From Ricinus communis (Eukaryota; Streptophyta; Magnoliopsida; Malpighiales; Euphorbiaceae), in assembly GCF_019578655.1 (NCBI RefSeq), contig NC_063262.1, forward strand, positions 20,405,582 to 20,469,581: 64,000 bases of DNA. Reading direction: 5' to 3'. Positions 49,616-63,390 of this stretch are shown piece after piece; position 1 is the stretch's first letter; every line of letters begins with the position of its first letter. The position numbers were made by a program, and so were the translations under genes. Under the pieces are notes generated by a model, which was given only the letters and a program-made list of their open reading frames with translations, was not told where the DNA came from and made no database searches.

Positions 49616-52600
49616 ATGGCGGAGGCAAAAACGAAATACGATCGTCAACTCAGGTACTAATCTTCACTGTCTGACCTAGCTTTTATAAATTCATAACTCT
49701 CAACTCTAATATCGTTGCCAATTGTAAAACAAATTAGTTTAGTGTATTACGCAGTCTGCTGGGGTGTATATTTTCATACAAATCACAGTTCAATTTTGAG
49801 TGTAAAGCAGTTATTTGTACTTAAAAACTATTCTGGAGATAATTATAGTTGATTATGGTTATGGTAAGTGTTCACTTCTGATAAACTAGAAGAATTTTAA
49901 CAATGAAAGTTCAACTTGGATTTGGAGGGCCCTTCCTGTATAAACTGGGGAATGGGAAGAATCTGTCATTTTGGTTTGACACTTGGATTCAACGTCAATC
50001 TTTGGTTGACAAATTTCCCAGGCGTTAATGTGCATGATTCTGATGTGCCTAAGCGGAACAAAGTCTGTGATCTTTGGAGGATTTATTCCTGGACATTGCC
50101 AGACCCATTTGATGAGTCTTTACTGCAAGCTTGGGACTTCATTAACTTGAATTAACGAGTCCATGAGAATGAGGAAGATTCTGTTAAATAGAGGTCAACT
50201 CCCAATGTGGAAATCTATAGTGCTAGTACATGGCAAGCTCCAGCGGGAACCTTTTCAAAAGTCTGTAGATTTAGCTTTTACTGCTTCACTTGCTCTTAAA
50301 AAGAAGTTAAACACTACGGAAAAATTAAAGAAATGGAGGGCTAATATCTGTTCCACTTCTAGCCGGTGAAATCAAAAGGATGAGAGTATTGCTCATCTGT
50401 TTTTGATTGTCTCTTTTCTACAGAAGTCTGGAGGACTTAAATGCTAGTTATATCGGTCGTCAAAGGTTTTATTGGACAAGAGAAGTTAGCTGGCAGTGTA
50501 GGAAAACTTTGGGGAAAAGTTTGTTGTGAATGGAGGAGAATGGCTTTTGTAAGTGCAATTTATTACATTTGGTAGGAAACGAGTAGGGTCTTGTTCCAGA
50601 ATGCTAGTCCTGATGGTGATAGACTACTGCAGCTGATAGAACAGGCTTTTTCCATGAAATCTGCTTTTGAGAAAAATATGATTTAGTGGGATTTTGACTA
50701 GGTGGAGACTGCTTATTGGTGATGTTGAGTGTTAATTCTTTGATTTGTTATTACTTGATTCTTGTTGTAAGTAATTTGAGTTTACATCTGGTTTATTTTT
50801 ATTTGGAAATCTTGTTAGTAATAAATTTCTTTTTTGGTTAGCATACAAAAGCAAATGAAAAGTCAATTTGAATAAAAACACATCATTTGTAATTAGTAGG
50901 ATTTTTTATTTTAAATAGAAGCATTACTTATTTAGTGGAATTTTCAAAACTATGATACTGTTTATAATGCAGCAGAGACATAGCAATTGGTTAGTTTTTA
51001 TATATGGAAATGAAAAGGAATGCATAAAAATTGAACTTATTGTGGGTGCTTGGTAGCTTTCTCAATTCATTGTTCTTTGGCATTCAAATATTTTTCCACT
51101 TTTCATTAAAAGGTAAAGTGTGTGTTTGTAAATTTTTTAGGATATGGGGTGAGCAAGGACAGGCAGCTTTAGAGAAAGCAAGCATATGCTTACTTAACTG
51201 TGGCCCAACAGGTTCCGAGACCTTAAAAAATCTTGTTCTTGGTGGAATTGGATCTATCACAGTGATTGATGGTTCTAAAGTCGAAACTGGTGATCTTGGG
51301 AATAATTTCATGGGTATATTTCCAATTTAAGATCCATCTACTTTTGTATGTTTATGTTTTTATCTATGCTTATTGTATCCTACCTTATGTGAGTTCTTGG
51401 TAGTGGATGAATCAAGTGTTGGTCAACCAAAAGCGAAATGTGTGTGTGCATTTCTTCAAGAGCTAAATGATGCTGTCAAAGCTAAGTTCATAGAAGAGCA
51501 TCCTGAGGCTTTAATTGAGACAAATCCATCTTTTTTTTCTCAGTTCACTTTGGTAGTAGCCACTCAGGTTTGTGCATTATATGATTAAACGATATTGATT
51601 TCACTACCTTTAATGTACTATCTGTAGACTCACAGTACAGTTTGCTATGTTATTTTTATATCTTGCCCAAACATGTAATATTGGTTTTGATCATAACTTG
51701 TTGTCTTCATATTCTGATAAGCTCATGTCAGTGCTATAATTGTGGAATCTCCATTTTCTTTAAAGTTGTTGCACGGTTCCTTTCCTAGTGTCTAAGTTTG
51801 GAGAATTTATCCCATTAACTTCTTTATGCAATATTCAATCTGTTATTTTAGTGATAGTCTCTATAATCTTCATTTTGTATGTGCAACATTTTTGCCATAT
51901 AATTCCTGCATCACTTGCAGCTGGTGGAAGATTCAATGGTAAAGCTTGACAGGATATGTAGGGAGGCAAATGTTATGTTGATATTTGCACGCTCCTATGG
52001 CCTTGCTGGATTTGTTAGAATCAGTGTGAAGGTAATATATAAGAATTTTCTGATTGGGAATTGTAATGATTATCTTCACATTCTGCAAGAAAATTATTTG
52101 AATCAGTGAGAGTACTGGACAATTCATGAATGACCTACTGAAATCCTTTATGGCTATGTCTATATTTCATTTCCCTCAGATATAATGGATTTAGATGTTT
52201 TCTTGAGGAATAATCAATATCAAGTCAGGGATGCATGAAATTCCAATAATACATATATGGTTGGTCAAACTATTGATTATTGAAGAATGTAATGGTTACA
52301 ATGGTTAGAGGAACGTGAGGTTGTAACAATCTATATTGTCTGGGAATCGACTGTTTGTTTTAGTTGTTGCTAAAGGACCTTTCTTCTTCGTTGTAGGAGC
52401 ATACAGTGATAGAGTCAAAACCTGATCATTTTCTTGACGATCTTCGGTTGAATAATCCATGGCCTGAGCTCAAAAGGTAAAAGAATTGTGTGTGTGTATA
52501 TAATATTTAAAAACTAGTGCTTCTTAGGCTCCACTTCTGTTGTATTCGAGAAGCGTCTACCTTTTTCCTTTTCTTTCTTTCTTCTGTTGGTGGTTGCATC

Positions 52601-55600
52601 TGAAATTATCCGTGTTCTATCTATTACCAATTTTGAGATTTCTTATCCTGTAATTACCTATAATAGTTTTGCAGAAACCATTGACTTAAATGTGGCAGAT
52701 CCTGTTGCCCATAAGCACACACCTTACATTATCATTCTTGTTAAGATGGCTGATGAATGGGCTAAAGCTCATGGTGGTAGCCTTCCATCATCTAGGGATG
52801 AGAAAAAACAGTTCAAGGTCCATAATTTGGTTCAAAGCTCGTGTGCTTTATTCACTTTCTATTGGTGTGTGGTTATCTAACTTACTGAGCTCTTGAATAA
52901 TTTAGGAACTTATCAAAGCTGGGATGATTGCATTGGATGAAGACAACTATAGAGAAGCTACTGAGGCCTCTTTCAAAGTCTTCGCTCCTCGAGGAATTAG
53001 TGAGTAAAAATCATCAGAAGCATGGAATTTAAATTTTTTGACCATGATTTGAAAAACCATTATAGAAAGTTAAGATAAATGAACGAAATTTCAGATTGCC
53101 TTTTAACTGTGGGAGGAGACTATCTTTGGACAAGCCATGATAGTTCTAATCCTAGAAAATACACTACTGATTCTGCAGTAAATCATATACTTTTTATCTT
53201 TACATACTCTCAGAAGCATATGACTAAGCTTTATTTAAAGATTCTTAGAACTTTCAAGACTCGGACTAATAAATGCAGACCCTGGAACTGCATATTGACA
53301 CTAAATATTACACTTCACTAATTGAATAACTACGAACCTTTTTTGACTGAAATGTTATAGTATAGAAAGAATCCTCATGGACTGCATATTGAGTGACTTA
53401 ATTTGAAACGTAAAACCACAACATAGACCTTCAAGCCTATCTTGTGTCCCTAAGGGTCTAGTTTCAAATGGTACCACTTGGGAGTTTTCACTACAAGATA
53501 AACCTATTATATTGGAATCAGTATGAAACTAGTTTGGTATCTCTTTAGATACTCCTGGTTGTATAAATCAAGTATAGGTGTATTCATCATTTTGACAATA
53601 TGAATGCAACTTTGATAAATCAAACTTTTAATTTTGTGGTCCTTACTGAAAATTAAGATTCTTGATTCTAGCCATAGCATATTATGAATCCGCATCTCCT
53701 CCAGCTGGGAAAGAGGGGAGAAAAAGTAAAAGAACAAGGATTCTTCTCTGATTCTTAAATTTTTGTACTGGCTGAATCTATATGCATTCATGAATGGCAT
53801 CCTTGTTTCATATAACGAAAGAAATAGAAAAGAAAATCAGTGGTGGCCTTGCTTTGTATGGTAACTTTCATAAAGTTCTTTGCTTCATGATGTTCTGGAA
53901 CATTTAATTTATATTAACTTTATAGTCTTCCTAATTGGGTTTTCTATCTTCCAAATTTGCGGGGCATTCAACAACTCTTAGGTATTCTCAGCTATGAAGC
54001 AGTTTCCATTTTCAACATTTTCTTGTATACTTTCTTTAATTTCTTGGATGTCCATTTCTTTCTTCTATTCCCTTGCTTTTTTATTGCAATACATCAGAAG
54101 CATAGATAAAAGTTGAAGGATTTATCCCTTTATACTCTTTAAACAGCTTATAATCTCCTTCACTTTTGCTTTGTTGAGCTTAGTTATCAGGGCAGTTCGG
54201 GGTGTCTTAGGAGGAGACACCACCTTTTTTTCTATTCCAGACAAGCAATTAAGTCAGAGGATTCATTGAGTTGCTAAAATCGCAGGAGTAAATTTTGTCT
54301 TTCTTAATCAGGAATTCTGCTTCTGCAGTAATTCCTTTTGAACTCCATACTCTGAAGAACGCATGAGAAAACCTCATATAGAAACTTTCAGAAATTTCTG
54401 AACTTGGACTTTAATAGAGATCACTTCAGAACTTGAGACCACCTGATGATCAAACATCATATATATTTACTCAATGAAAAAGAAGACCCTGGAGTGGCAT
54501 GTCGTGGAGCCTGCTTATGGATTACATCCAGTGACTTAATAATCTAAATTATAGCAAGTCAGAATCTAATTAATTAAGTAATTATCCAAATTTTGTGGTC
54601 CTTGAATCTGGCCTTTCTGGACATATTATTAATCTGCACCATATTTTTCTTTAGGAGGTAGTTTGTTGAGATGGGCTGAATTCTTTTTCCTATTCCCTCA
54701 GTATGCATTCATGTTAGGTAAATTTCTAGTAGAAGGCTTTACACCTGAACCAACTAAGCTTAATTACAAACTTGCTGGGTTCCTATATGAATATGAGAAG
54801 TTTCTATACCTACATCGAAAGAGAAATAGAAAAAAGGGAGAGAAGAGGAGAGAGACATTACATTCGTATGTCCACTTATCTTACATGGAGAAACAGTAAT
54901 GCACCTAGTATTCCTGTTAACTGCTTGGTTCTAGCACTTATTGGGATGGTCTGGTTAGCACTGTAATATTCTTCCAGCAAATGGTGTTCTTCCACAAACA
55001 AAATGCTAAAGATACTCCATTGCCACTCGTCAAGTAGCTAATATAATTAATGGGGGTTCCTTTTCTTTTCCAATTTTTAATTTGATTTTGTTATCAATTT
55101 TATTTAATTGGTTTGACTGACATCTATGTAGTAATAATAGGAAATCAAAATACCATTTGATTTTATGTGAATGCCGGTTAGTTTCTTACACTTCTGCCTC
55201 TCTCTTGTGCATCTTAGGTCCAGATCTGCAGCAGATAATTAGTGATAACCGTGCTGACCTTGATTCTAGTTCATCTAACTTTTGGGTGATGGTGGCTGCT
55301 TTAAAGGTGACAAATTATAGCCTTACTGTGTCTTTGATATGGATATTCAGTTTGCTCTGTTAAACATAACTAAGAGTGCTCATGTTCAAATTCTTGTAAT
55401 CGTTTTGATGGAAAGTCATTTGCTTGTTTAGAGTTCTTAAGACTGATTTAAGGATTTTTCCTTGTTGCATTGGCATGCATGTCGCTTGAGGTAAAAAATA
55501 AGCTACTATGCAATCTATATATATATAACCAATCATTTATTTGTAGCATGTAGCAGAACATTATTACTCTTTTGTTGGTAGTCATGGAAACTAGTGGATG

Positions 55601-58600
55601 TAATCGTTTGATGTTTAATGGCATGTTCATGAGGAAGATGTGCAACTGAGCGGAGTGAGAGGATAGAAGAATTTTGGAATGCTAACATTTTCACTTATGT
55701 GACAGCTGAGATAGGAGAAATAAGAGCAAGAGAAAATGAGGACAAAGTGGAGTACAAATGGTGCATGCACGCACCAAAAATATTTAGAGTCCTTGGGACT
55801 GATTTAAGGATTTTTACTTGTTGCATCGACATGCATGTGGCTTGAGGTAAAAGATAAGCTATCATGCAATAGCATGTAGCAGAACATTATTACTTTTTGT
55901 GGTAGTCGTGGAAACTATTCGATGTAATCATTTGATGTTTAATGGCATGTTTGGGAGGAAGATGTGTAACTGAGGGGATTGAAAGAGGATAGAAGAATTC
56001 TGGAGTGCTAACATTTTCACTTGTGTGACACTTGAGATAGGATAAATAAGAGCAAGAGAAAATGATGACAAAGTGGAGTGCAAATAAGTGCGTGCACGCA
56101 CCAAAAATTTCCTCCAACTTCGTCGAAGTTGGTTGAGATTGACTATGTTCGAAACAAGTTATTTTTCCTTATAGTTAATTACAAAAAGATTGAAATTTCT
56201 TGGATATAAATGTAACTTCTTACATTGTAAACTAATTTTACTCCTCTCACCCCTTCTGTTTTCTCTTCATCTGGACAATTGATGAAAAGAATTATGACTC
56301 CCCTTTCTTTGTTTCCATTTTTAACTCTGACTTTTCCACTGTCCAAAGTTGTTTCAGACATATTTTAAGGGGGCACAACACTTGGACTTGTAAAGAGTGA
56401 AACGGGAGAATGATTGGGGGATTGGAATTGGTAGTGGATATCTTGAGTTGTCTCATACATTTGTTCTTTTTGTTCATCTTCATAAATCAATATTGACAGG
56501 ATCTGACAACTTCTACACAGCTCTAATCTTCATATTTTTCCACCCATCCCCACTTCTCTTAGAGCTATGTCAATGATCTTTGCTACCATCTTTGGCTCAT
56601 GTTCTTTTTGACTTGTACCTTGTTGTTCATAAATGAGATCTAGTTCCATGATTGAATCATACATGCATTTTTCTGATCAGACATTCCCACTCCATTTGAT
56701 GTGATTTTGATATTTTGAAGTTACTGTGAACATTTCTAGGAGTTCATTGTGAATGAAGGTGATGGCGAGGCACCTCTTGAGGGTTCAATACCAGATATGA
56801 CATCTTCAACAGAGTGAGTAACTAATTTGTAAAACTTATATTTAATTCAAATTCTGAGAAGAATACAGAATTTGCCTATATAAGAATTGTATTATATCTT
56901 CTGCAGGCTGTATGTAAATTTGCAGAAGATCTACCAAGCAAAAGCCGAGGCTGATTTTCTTGTTATTGAAAAACGAGTGCGGAACATACTGAAGAAAATA
57001 GGAAGAGATCCTAATAGCATCTCAAAGGCAATGATAAAATGCTTCTGCAAGAATGCTAGAAAACTAAAGGTAAGTTCTTAAGGTGCAGACAGTTTGCTTT
57101 TAGTATTTTATTGATTAGACCTGCCCCTTCTGGTACTAATTGTAATTGTTCGTATGATAAATAACCTTCCACTGCCATGCCTGATTATCTTTTAAGCATT
57201 TCTTGTTAAAGTACACGCATTGATGATTTTCCTTGCTATACAATAAGATGTATGTTTATCTAAATAACTTAAATTTTTAGTATATTTTCTTCTAATCAGT
57301 TTGTTAGTTGTCAACTATCCATTTGTAAGAAAGTCCAAACAGTTTCGGGGTCTTTGTTCCATAAGTAGGATTATGTACCTGTTATTAGTTACAGTGAAAT
57401 TACTGAAAAAAACATCTCTCAAAAACTCCCTTAGTTAACCATGCAATTAGAGTCCTATAGCTGCAATTATTAAGAGCTGATGCTGTATCATGGATTTGAA
57501 ATTTTGAATCACGGCCGTCATAGTTGTAACATAATAGTTACGATCCACTGCTATGAGATGTTTCTGTGAAAATTTAAAATGCATTACATGAATAACTATT
57601 CAAGTTGATTAAATGCACCTAACTAACGAGGATAAAAAATTGAATCTATGATTATGCATTCTTTCTTTGCCAAACTTCAATAATTAGTGCAAAACATAGA
57701 AAGAAAGATCTAAAGTGACCAGGAGGGTTTTTATATAGGTTGTCATGTTAAAATTTCTAATAAGAAGTTTGAGTGTATGAGTTTAAGTAAGGGTCAAAAA
57801 GGGAGTTGGTTGCTGCAGAAGTAAAGATATGGATTGTTAAGAATAAGGTTAGACACTAGACATTAAGCAAGAATTATTAGAAATAGGGTTAAAAATTAAT
57901 TCTAAATTATGTTTATGCGTGAATTATAGGGTTGAGTGCTCGAATGTCTGTTTGGAGGGGGAAAAAGTGCTGTGTTGGCTGGCTGCTAAAAAAGCAGGTT
58001 TTTATAGGGGGTAACAGCCATTACTGTTAATTAAGGCTGATAAAAAGGAAGGTGATTACTGTGACATGACAGTCTTTGTGGCTATTCCTCCTGTAATTAT
58101 ATTATTTTGCCTCCTTAACACCATGTGCCCTTTTATTTCCTGCAAGTGATGGTCTTATGTAACATTAGGCTATTGTCTGAGATCATGTGTCATTTTCTTG
58201 TACCTCTTTAGGAAGGCCATTTAAACTCTTTGATTAGGTGTTGCTGCAAGATTTCTCAAAGTTTACCTTGTAGGTTTGCAGGTATCGCCTTATTGAGGAT
58301 GAGTTCAACAATCCTTCCCTACCACAGTTGCAAAAGTATTTAACTGATGAGGATTACAGGTGACATAAATTATGTTTTGATCGAGATATTTTTCAAGAAA
58401 TTATGTTCTACGTTTTTATGTTTGAAACTTCTTAGAACATGGATGAATGTCTGGATGCCAAACCAAATGTCAAATTTCCATGCAATGCACAAGAGTTGAT
58501 CAAATTGCATGTGCACTATCCACTCATGCGTTGCAAGGAACTTAATCCTAAAATACAATGGTATCTATTTTGAGTACCAGAAATCATCAACGAATCAACA

Positions 58601-59603
58601 AAATCATTTTCAACTCCTGTTGCTTCCCTTAATCTTTTGCTTGCGGGATCTAAGGTTGATTTTGCAGATTCCTGGGCAATCTGTTTGTCAAGTTGAAGAT
58701 GTATTCTTGCAACACATAGATTTCCTGTTCTTTATCCTCCTATTTTCCTCTCCTTTGATTATATTATGTGCTGTTCATGTCTGAGTAAAATCTTAGCTTA
58801 TAGAAGTCAAGTTGCATGCAACTATAGCAAGTGGGAGATTGAATGTTTTGCCACATTTTCTTCTGTCTTCTTCAAAGGAAAAGGAAAAAAGAATATGGTT
58901 TCATCTGAGGTTCAGAAAAGAAAAGGGGCATATAATATTATCTATGAGCAACTATTTTGCTTTCAGAATTATATTTCAATCCGCTTGTCTTGCAGTGTTG
59001 CCATGGGGTTTTATATCCTGCTTCGAGCTGTTGACCGTTTTGCTGCTAATTATAACAGTTTTCCAGGGCAGTTTGATGGGTAATAACTGAGGCCTAAATC
59101 AGTGACTTTTTGTTCTTTAACAACTATTTTATTGGACTAATAAATTGCTCTCTGTTTGCAACTCTATGATTGGTGTCTTGTAGGGCAATGGATGAAGATA
59201 TATCTCGATTGAAAACTACGGCTGTCAGTCTGCTTAGTGACTTGGGTTGCAACGGCTCACCCTTGACTGAGGACCTTATCAATGAAATGTGCAGGTTTGG
59301 TGCTTCCGAGCTTCATGCAGTTGCTGCCTTCATTGGGGGAGTTGCATCTCAAGAAGTGATCAAGGTATTTTTGCGACTTTCTTTAACACAGTTTGTTATT
59401 GAGCTGTAACTTATTATCATTAATTTGTTTTAATCTCCACTTCAAGGTATTGGCTATCTGAATTAACTTTGATGTTACACCTTATCATTCTAAGATTGCA
59501 TTTATTCTGTTCATTTCAGCTAATAACAAGACAGTTTGTTCCCATTCCTGGGACCTTCATTTTCAATGGCATTGATCACAAATCCCAATTATTGGCGCTG
59601 TAG
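49616..59603 (+). CDS. AXR1: AXR1/NAE1-type regulatory subunit of the NEDD8-activating enzyme E1, 14 exons
   Basis: With its partner ECR1 (UBA3), AXR1 activates NEDD8/RUB for cullin neddylation, which drives SCF-dependent auxin and other signalling. Exons: 49616-49653, 51141-51313, 51404-51567, 51921-52031, 52397-52476, 52667-52817, 52906-52999, 55218-55306, 56740-56813, 56907-57069, 58274-58359, 58996-59079, 59184-59364, 59520-59603. All junctions are GT-AG; the frame is open for 523 residues, the size of plant AXR1 proteins. The N-terminus reads [20 protein letters not shown], followed by the ThiF-type fold ([36 protein letters not shown]). Later blocks are [35 protein letters not shown] and [25 protein letters not shown]; the end is HKSQLLAL. 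As in the family, there is no catalytic cysteine motif. Intron 1 holds a LINE remnant, intron 7 is 2.2 kb, and intron 8 has a tandem duplication. No coding damage is visible. Confidence 0.97.
49895..50720 (+). mobile_element. LINE 3' remnant in AXR1 intron 1
   Basis: Plus strand, same direction as AXR1. The frame text (broken) reads [15 protein letters not shown], then [16 protein letters not shown] and [19 protein letters not shown], then near 50500-50690 [19 protein letters not shown] and [19 protein letters not shown]. These are the zinc-binding reverse-transcriptase C-terminal region (zf-RVT) and tail of plant L1 LINEs. It has many stops and frameshifts and a 5' truncation (no RT core), typical of dead-on-arrival LINE copies. 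It lies within the 1.5-kb first intron and leaves both splice sites intact. Confidence 0.8.
55431..56110. repeat. Tandem duplication in AXR1 intron 8
   Basis: Two head-to-tail copies, about 55431-55786 and 55787-56110. They share GACTGATTTAAGGATTTTT, ATGCATGT, GAACATTATTAC, TGATGTTTAATGGCATGTT, GCTAACATTTTCACTT, TAAGAGCAAGAGAAAATGA and GCACGCACCAAAAAT. Copy 1 has an extra TATATA stretch near 55515-55550. They diverge by several percent. No coding capacity. Confidence 0.85.
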
Positions 59604-60250
59604 AATGCATCAAAGTAAGTTGCAGTTTTTCCCTTAATGCCTACTAAACAATCATGGTTTCTGTGTCGAGGCTTATATTTGCCTCATCATTTCTGTTGGC
59701 AGATGCTCTTTTCAAGGGATAGAGCAGTCGACCCTTTTGCAGGTATCAATCATTACATTACCTACTGGAGGCATTCTATGTATCATTGCTAGGCTCATGG
59801 TATTATGCGGAGTTCTGGGGTGACAAGTGTTTGTAATTTAGTCATTGATATCAGACTTGGAAGATTAAAAAAAGTAAACTCAAAGCAAAAGAAGGAAAAG
59901 GAAAACAGACAATGAATAGTACCAAAGGAAATGGGAGAATGTAGTGTCTGAGGAGGCTTGTCACCCTTTCTTTTTTTGACCCATATCTTTGTTGAGGGAC
60001 AGAACATAGAATATAACTGAATGGTAATATCCTTGTTGAGTTGAGGTTTTCATTTAGCTTCTTGGAATAATATATTGTTAATAATGGTGAAGACTTCTTA
60101 ACTAGGAGAACTGCCCCCCGATGACACTTCCCTGCCCATTGAAAATGCACTGCTAACTTCACTGTCCGCTTCTGTTTTGGAGATTTTAATTTTCTGTTTT
60201 AAAGCATCTTTAAGGTAACCAATTTGAAAGGATATTTTCTCCATTTTCTA
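59604..60250 (+). other. AXR1 3' UTR region
   Basis: After the stop at 59601-59603 the sequence contains ATCAAAGTAAGTT (about 59610) and, about 85 bp later, GTTGGCAG before ATGCTC. These resemble a donor and an acceptor, so a small intron in the 3' UTR is possible. No further coding frame is supported. Confidence 0.35.
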
Positions 60251-62729
60251 AGAAAGAATGATCAGAAAAAAGAAAAATGATTGTAGATAATGAAGTAAAA
60301 TACAAGGGACATTATGTTGGAGAATTCTATTATGAAAAGGAATAATTATGAATTTAATGTCTTTTTAATTTTTTCAATTTCAGTATTTGAATTATTATTT
60401 TTTAATTAAGTGTCTGAATTATTCTTTTTGTTTGATCAGATCCGCTAATATATATGTTATGGTGTGTTTTACAGTTTTTACAAATTAAACTAATAAATTA
60501 ACTCAATTTACACATGAAATGACCTGATACTTATTTTTATTTATAATTCTTTTCTATTTTTTTCTCTTACTCTTATTCTCCGCTCTTCTTTCTATTTTTT
60601 TATTAAATCTACTTTTAGCGCTAAAAGAAATAAATTATTGTATTATTATTATTATTATTATTATATTTTTAAATTTACTTATCGTCTTTATTTTAAAAAA
60701 TTATTTTTTTGAAAAACAATTAATGTGTTCCTCTCTTTTCTCTTATTGTTTTAAAATGAAAGAACATGTTTTATTTTTTGAAGTGAATGTAAGAAAATAA
60801 AAAAATAGAATTTAATTTTTAAAATTATTATTTTAATGAATGAAAAAAATATATTTTACTATTTTTTTAATTTCTCAATAAACAAATAATTTTCTTTTTA
60901 AAATAATAGTGATAAAAATGGATAAAAAAAGAGAAAAATGATATTATTTTAAAATAAAATTATATAATTTTTAATTTTTAAAATTCAATAGAGATATATT
61001 GATATTTTTAATCAGACTTAAATACTTAATTGAATAAAAAAAATAGTTTAGACATCAATCTAATAAGAAAATGACAAACCTTGAGGAAATGAATTTTGAG
61101 TAAATTATGTTAAAGGTTTAAGCTACAAGTTTCGATGATGGTGTATTAGCAAGTACCTAGACACTGAGAGCAGAAGGCTTTTTTAGGTATCTTTTAAGAT
61201 TTTTTTTGATATTTTATAGATAATACTTTTAATATTTTTTTTAAATGAAATTTAAAAAGATTTTATAGTAATACAAATTAAAATAATAAATTTTGCTATC
61301 TTTTAAGCAATTTTTTTTAGTATTTTTTGTACTAATGAAAATTAAAAAAATTTAAAATTAAATTTACAATAATATAAATTAAAAATAATATTATTTCGGT
61401 ATTTTTTTAAGTATATTTTTACTATTTTATTTTAGACGAAATCTTGAAAAGAAATTCATAATAATACAAGATAAAATAAATAAACTTTGAGTATCATTCA
61501 ATTAGTTTTTTTATCTGATAAAATTTTAAAATAATAAAAGAGGCTAATCACAGATTGACAGTTTTTAATAATCTCACCGCAATTGTTTTAAAATTTTAAA
61601 ATTATTCTTTTAATTTATTATCAAAAATACTTATTTTAAAAATTTCAAGATAAAAAAGATGTCAAAAATTGATTATACTTGCTAAAAATATAACAATAAT
61701 GAATTAGCAAAAATAGTTTATTCTAGACTTAATAATATAATCATTTAAAAATCTCACATATATACATTCAGTTACATATTTTACATCTAAATATAATAAA
61801 TTTTTTACTCACTAATTTTTATGTTAGTAAGTAAAATTGATTTGACATATCATTTTTTCTCATTGTAAAATATAAAAAATTGTTATCGAAAAGTGTTTTT
61901 AAAAATAAATTGAAAGCATATATATATTTATTTTAAAAATAATATATTTTTCTTTCTAAAAAATAATAAAGAGAAAAAGGAGATTTTTGATCGTAAAAAT
62001 AATTATCCTTTTAGAAAAGGTTGTGTCCGTGAATTTTTTTATTCTCTAGTTCAATGAAACGTCCAACCATTTAGCAAACAGAAGGCATTTCATTTTTGTA
62101 CATGAAATTAACTGAAGGGATTACTCGTTTAATTAGTTTGCATATCAAACACTATCATATGTATTGTTTTTAATCTTAAATTTTTGTCGTTTTTAAAGAT
62201 TTCAAAATTTAATTTTTCTAATAATCTTTTAAGAGGATGTGTAGTTGACTGATTGAAAACAGAATCGAAACTATAACGGCTAGGAGTACACAATATAACC
62301 TGCTAAAAGAAAGACAATATTTCCCTTAAAAAAAGCCATTTCTTTGTGCTGCTATCGGCTTGTTGTCGTTAGCAATCTATTTCGTTTCATTTGTTCGTCT
62401 AATTTCTCATGTTAATATCCAAATTTATCGTTTCTGAAGTTTATTCTTTTTAAATTTTAGCTAAGACCTGAATTACCTAAATCTTTGGGTCTATATCTCG
62501 CACACTTTTTAATCATACAATGGAAAGTCTATTTCTTAGTGTTAAAAGAAAAGGAAAAAAAAAAGAAAAAGAAATTTTAATTTTCTCCTAAAATGACAGG
62601 TGTCGATTCGCTGGCATTTCCATTTAATCTGAGACATGTCATTCTCCACATGAAAATAGAGTTTCAATAGTTCAACAAGAAGAAAATGTTTGAGAATAAA
62701 CTTCGTTTAACAACCTCTCATTTTTTATT
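60250..62729. other. AT-rich intergenic region
   Basis: Extremely AT-rich with poly-A/T runs and an ATT microsatellite near 60640-60665. 62000-62700 is slightly less AT-rich. No gene, RNA or transposon domain is recognised. Confidence 0.45.
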
Positions 62730-63390
62730 TTTTTCCAAGGTGATTTTGGGGAATTTGGTATGCTAGGAACAAACATTGTTCTGAGAATAAAGTTCTATCT
62801 GTACATTGTTTTTAGTTTATGTTGAATGCTTTTGATGAAGCTAATATTGTCCCTGTGAGAACTCGCAATGCTAACAACTCTGGTTCGATTTGGAAAGCTT
62901 CATTAATGGGGAAATACAAACTCAATTGCATCAGTAAGGGATAATGTAGGAGCAGGGCTTGGTGGTGTAATCACAAGGGATTGGAATGGTGATGTTATTG
63001 GGTCAGCTTTTTCTTTCTCGCCAATGTCTTGTGACCCAGAAGTGGTAGAATTTCAAACCCTTATTTTGGTCTCATGTTTGCTCTCGATCTGTCACTCACT
63101 CATCTGGATATTGAAGTAGATTGCTTGAATGTGGTTACTCTTGTTAAGGCACCGCACCAAAGTGGATCCTACTCTGGTCTTCTAGCGTTGGACGTGAATC
63201 ATCTTCTGTCACGTTTCAGCTCTGCCATTCTGTCATGGACTCCCAAAGAAAATAACATCGTTGCTCATGCTTTAGCTTTCCCTAGTTTGCATTATAATTA
63301 TTCTTATTTTTTAGTTAAGAATGTTCCCTCTATCGTCCATCCTTTAATTGTCCGGAACCGCAGTAAGGTTTTTTCATTTTAATATAATCT
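62730..63390 (+). mobile_element. LINE 3' remnant with RNase H-like (RVT_3) domain
   Basis: Plus strand. The text WGIWYARNKHCSENK leads into GAGLGGVITRDWNGDVIGSA, then FSFSPMSCDPEVVEFQTLI; after a frameshift near 63065-63075 it continues as ALDLSLTHLDIEVDCLNVVTLVK...SWTPKENNIVAHALA to 63382. This is the RNase H-like domain at the 3' end of many plant L1 LINEs. Key residues of a working domain (Asp in RDWNGD, Glu in EVVEF, Asp in EVDC, Asn-Asn near the end) can be followed across the break. The RT core is absent, so this is a 5'-truncated, dead copy. Confidence 0.75.
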
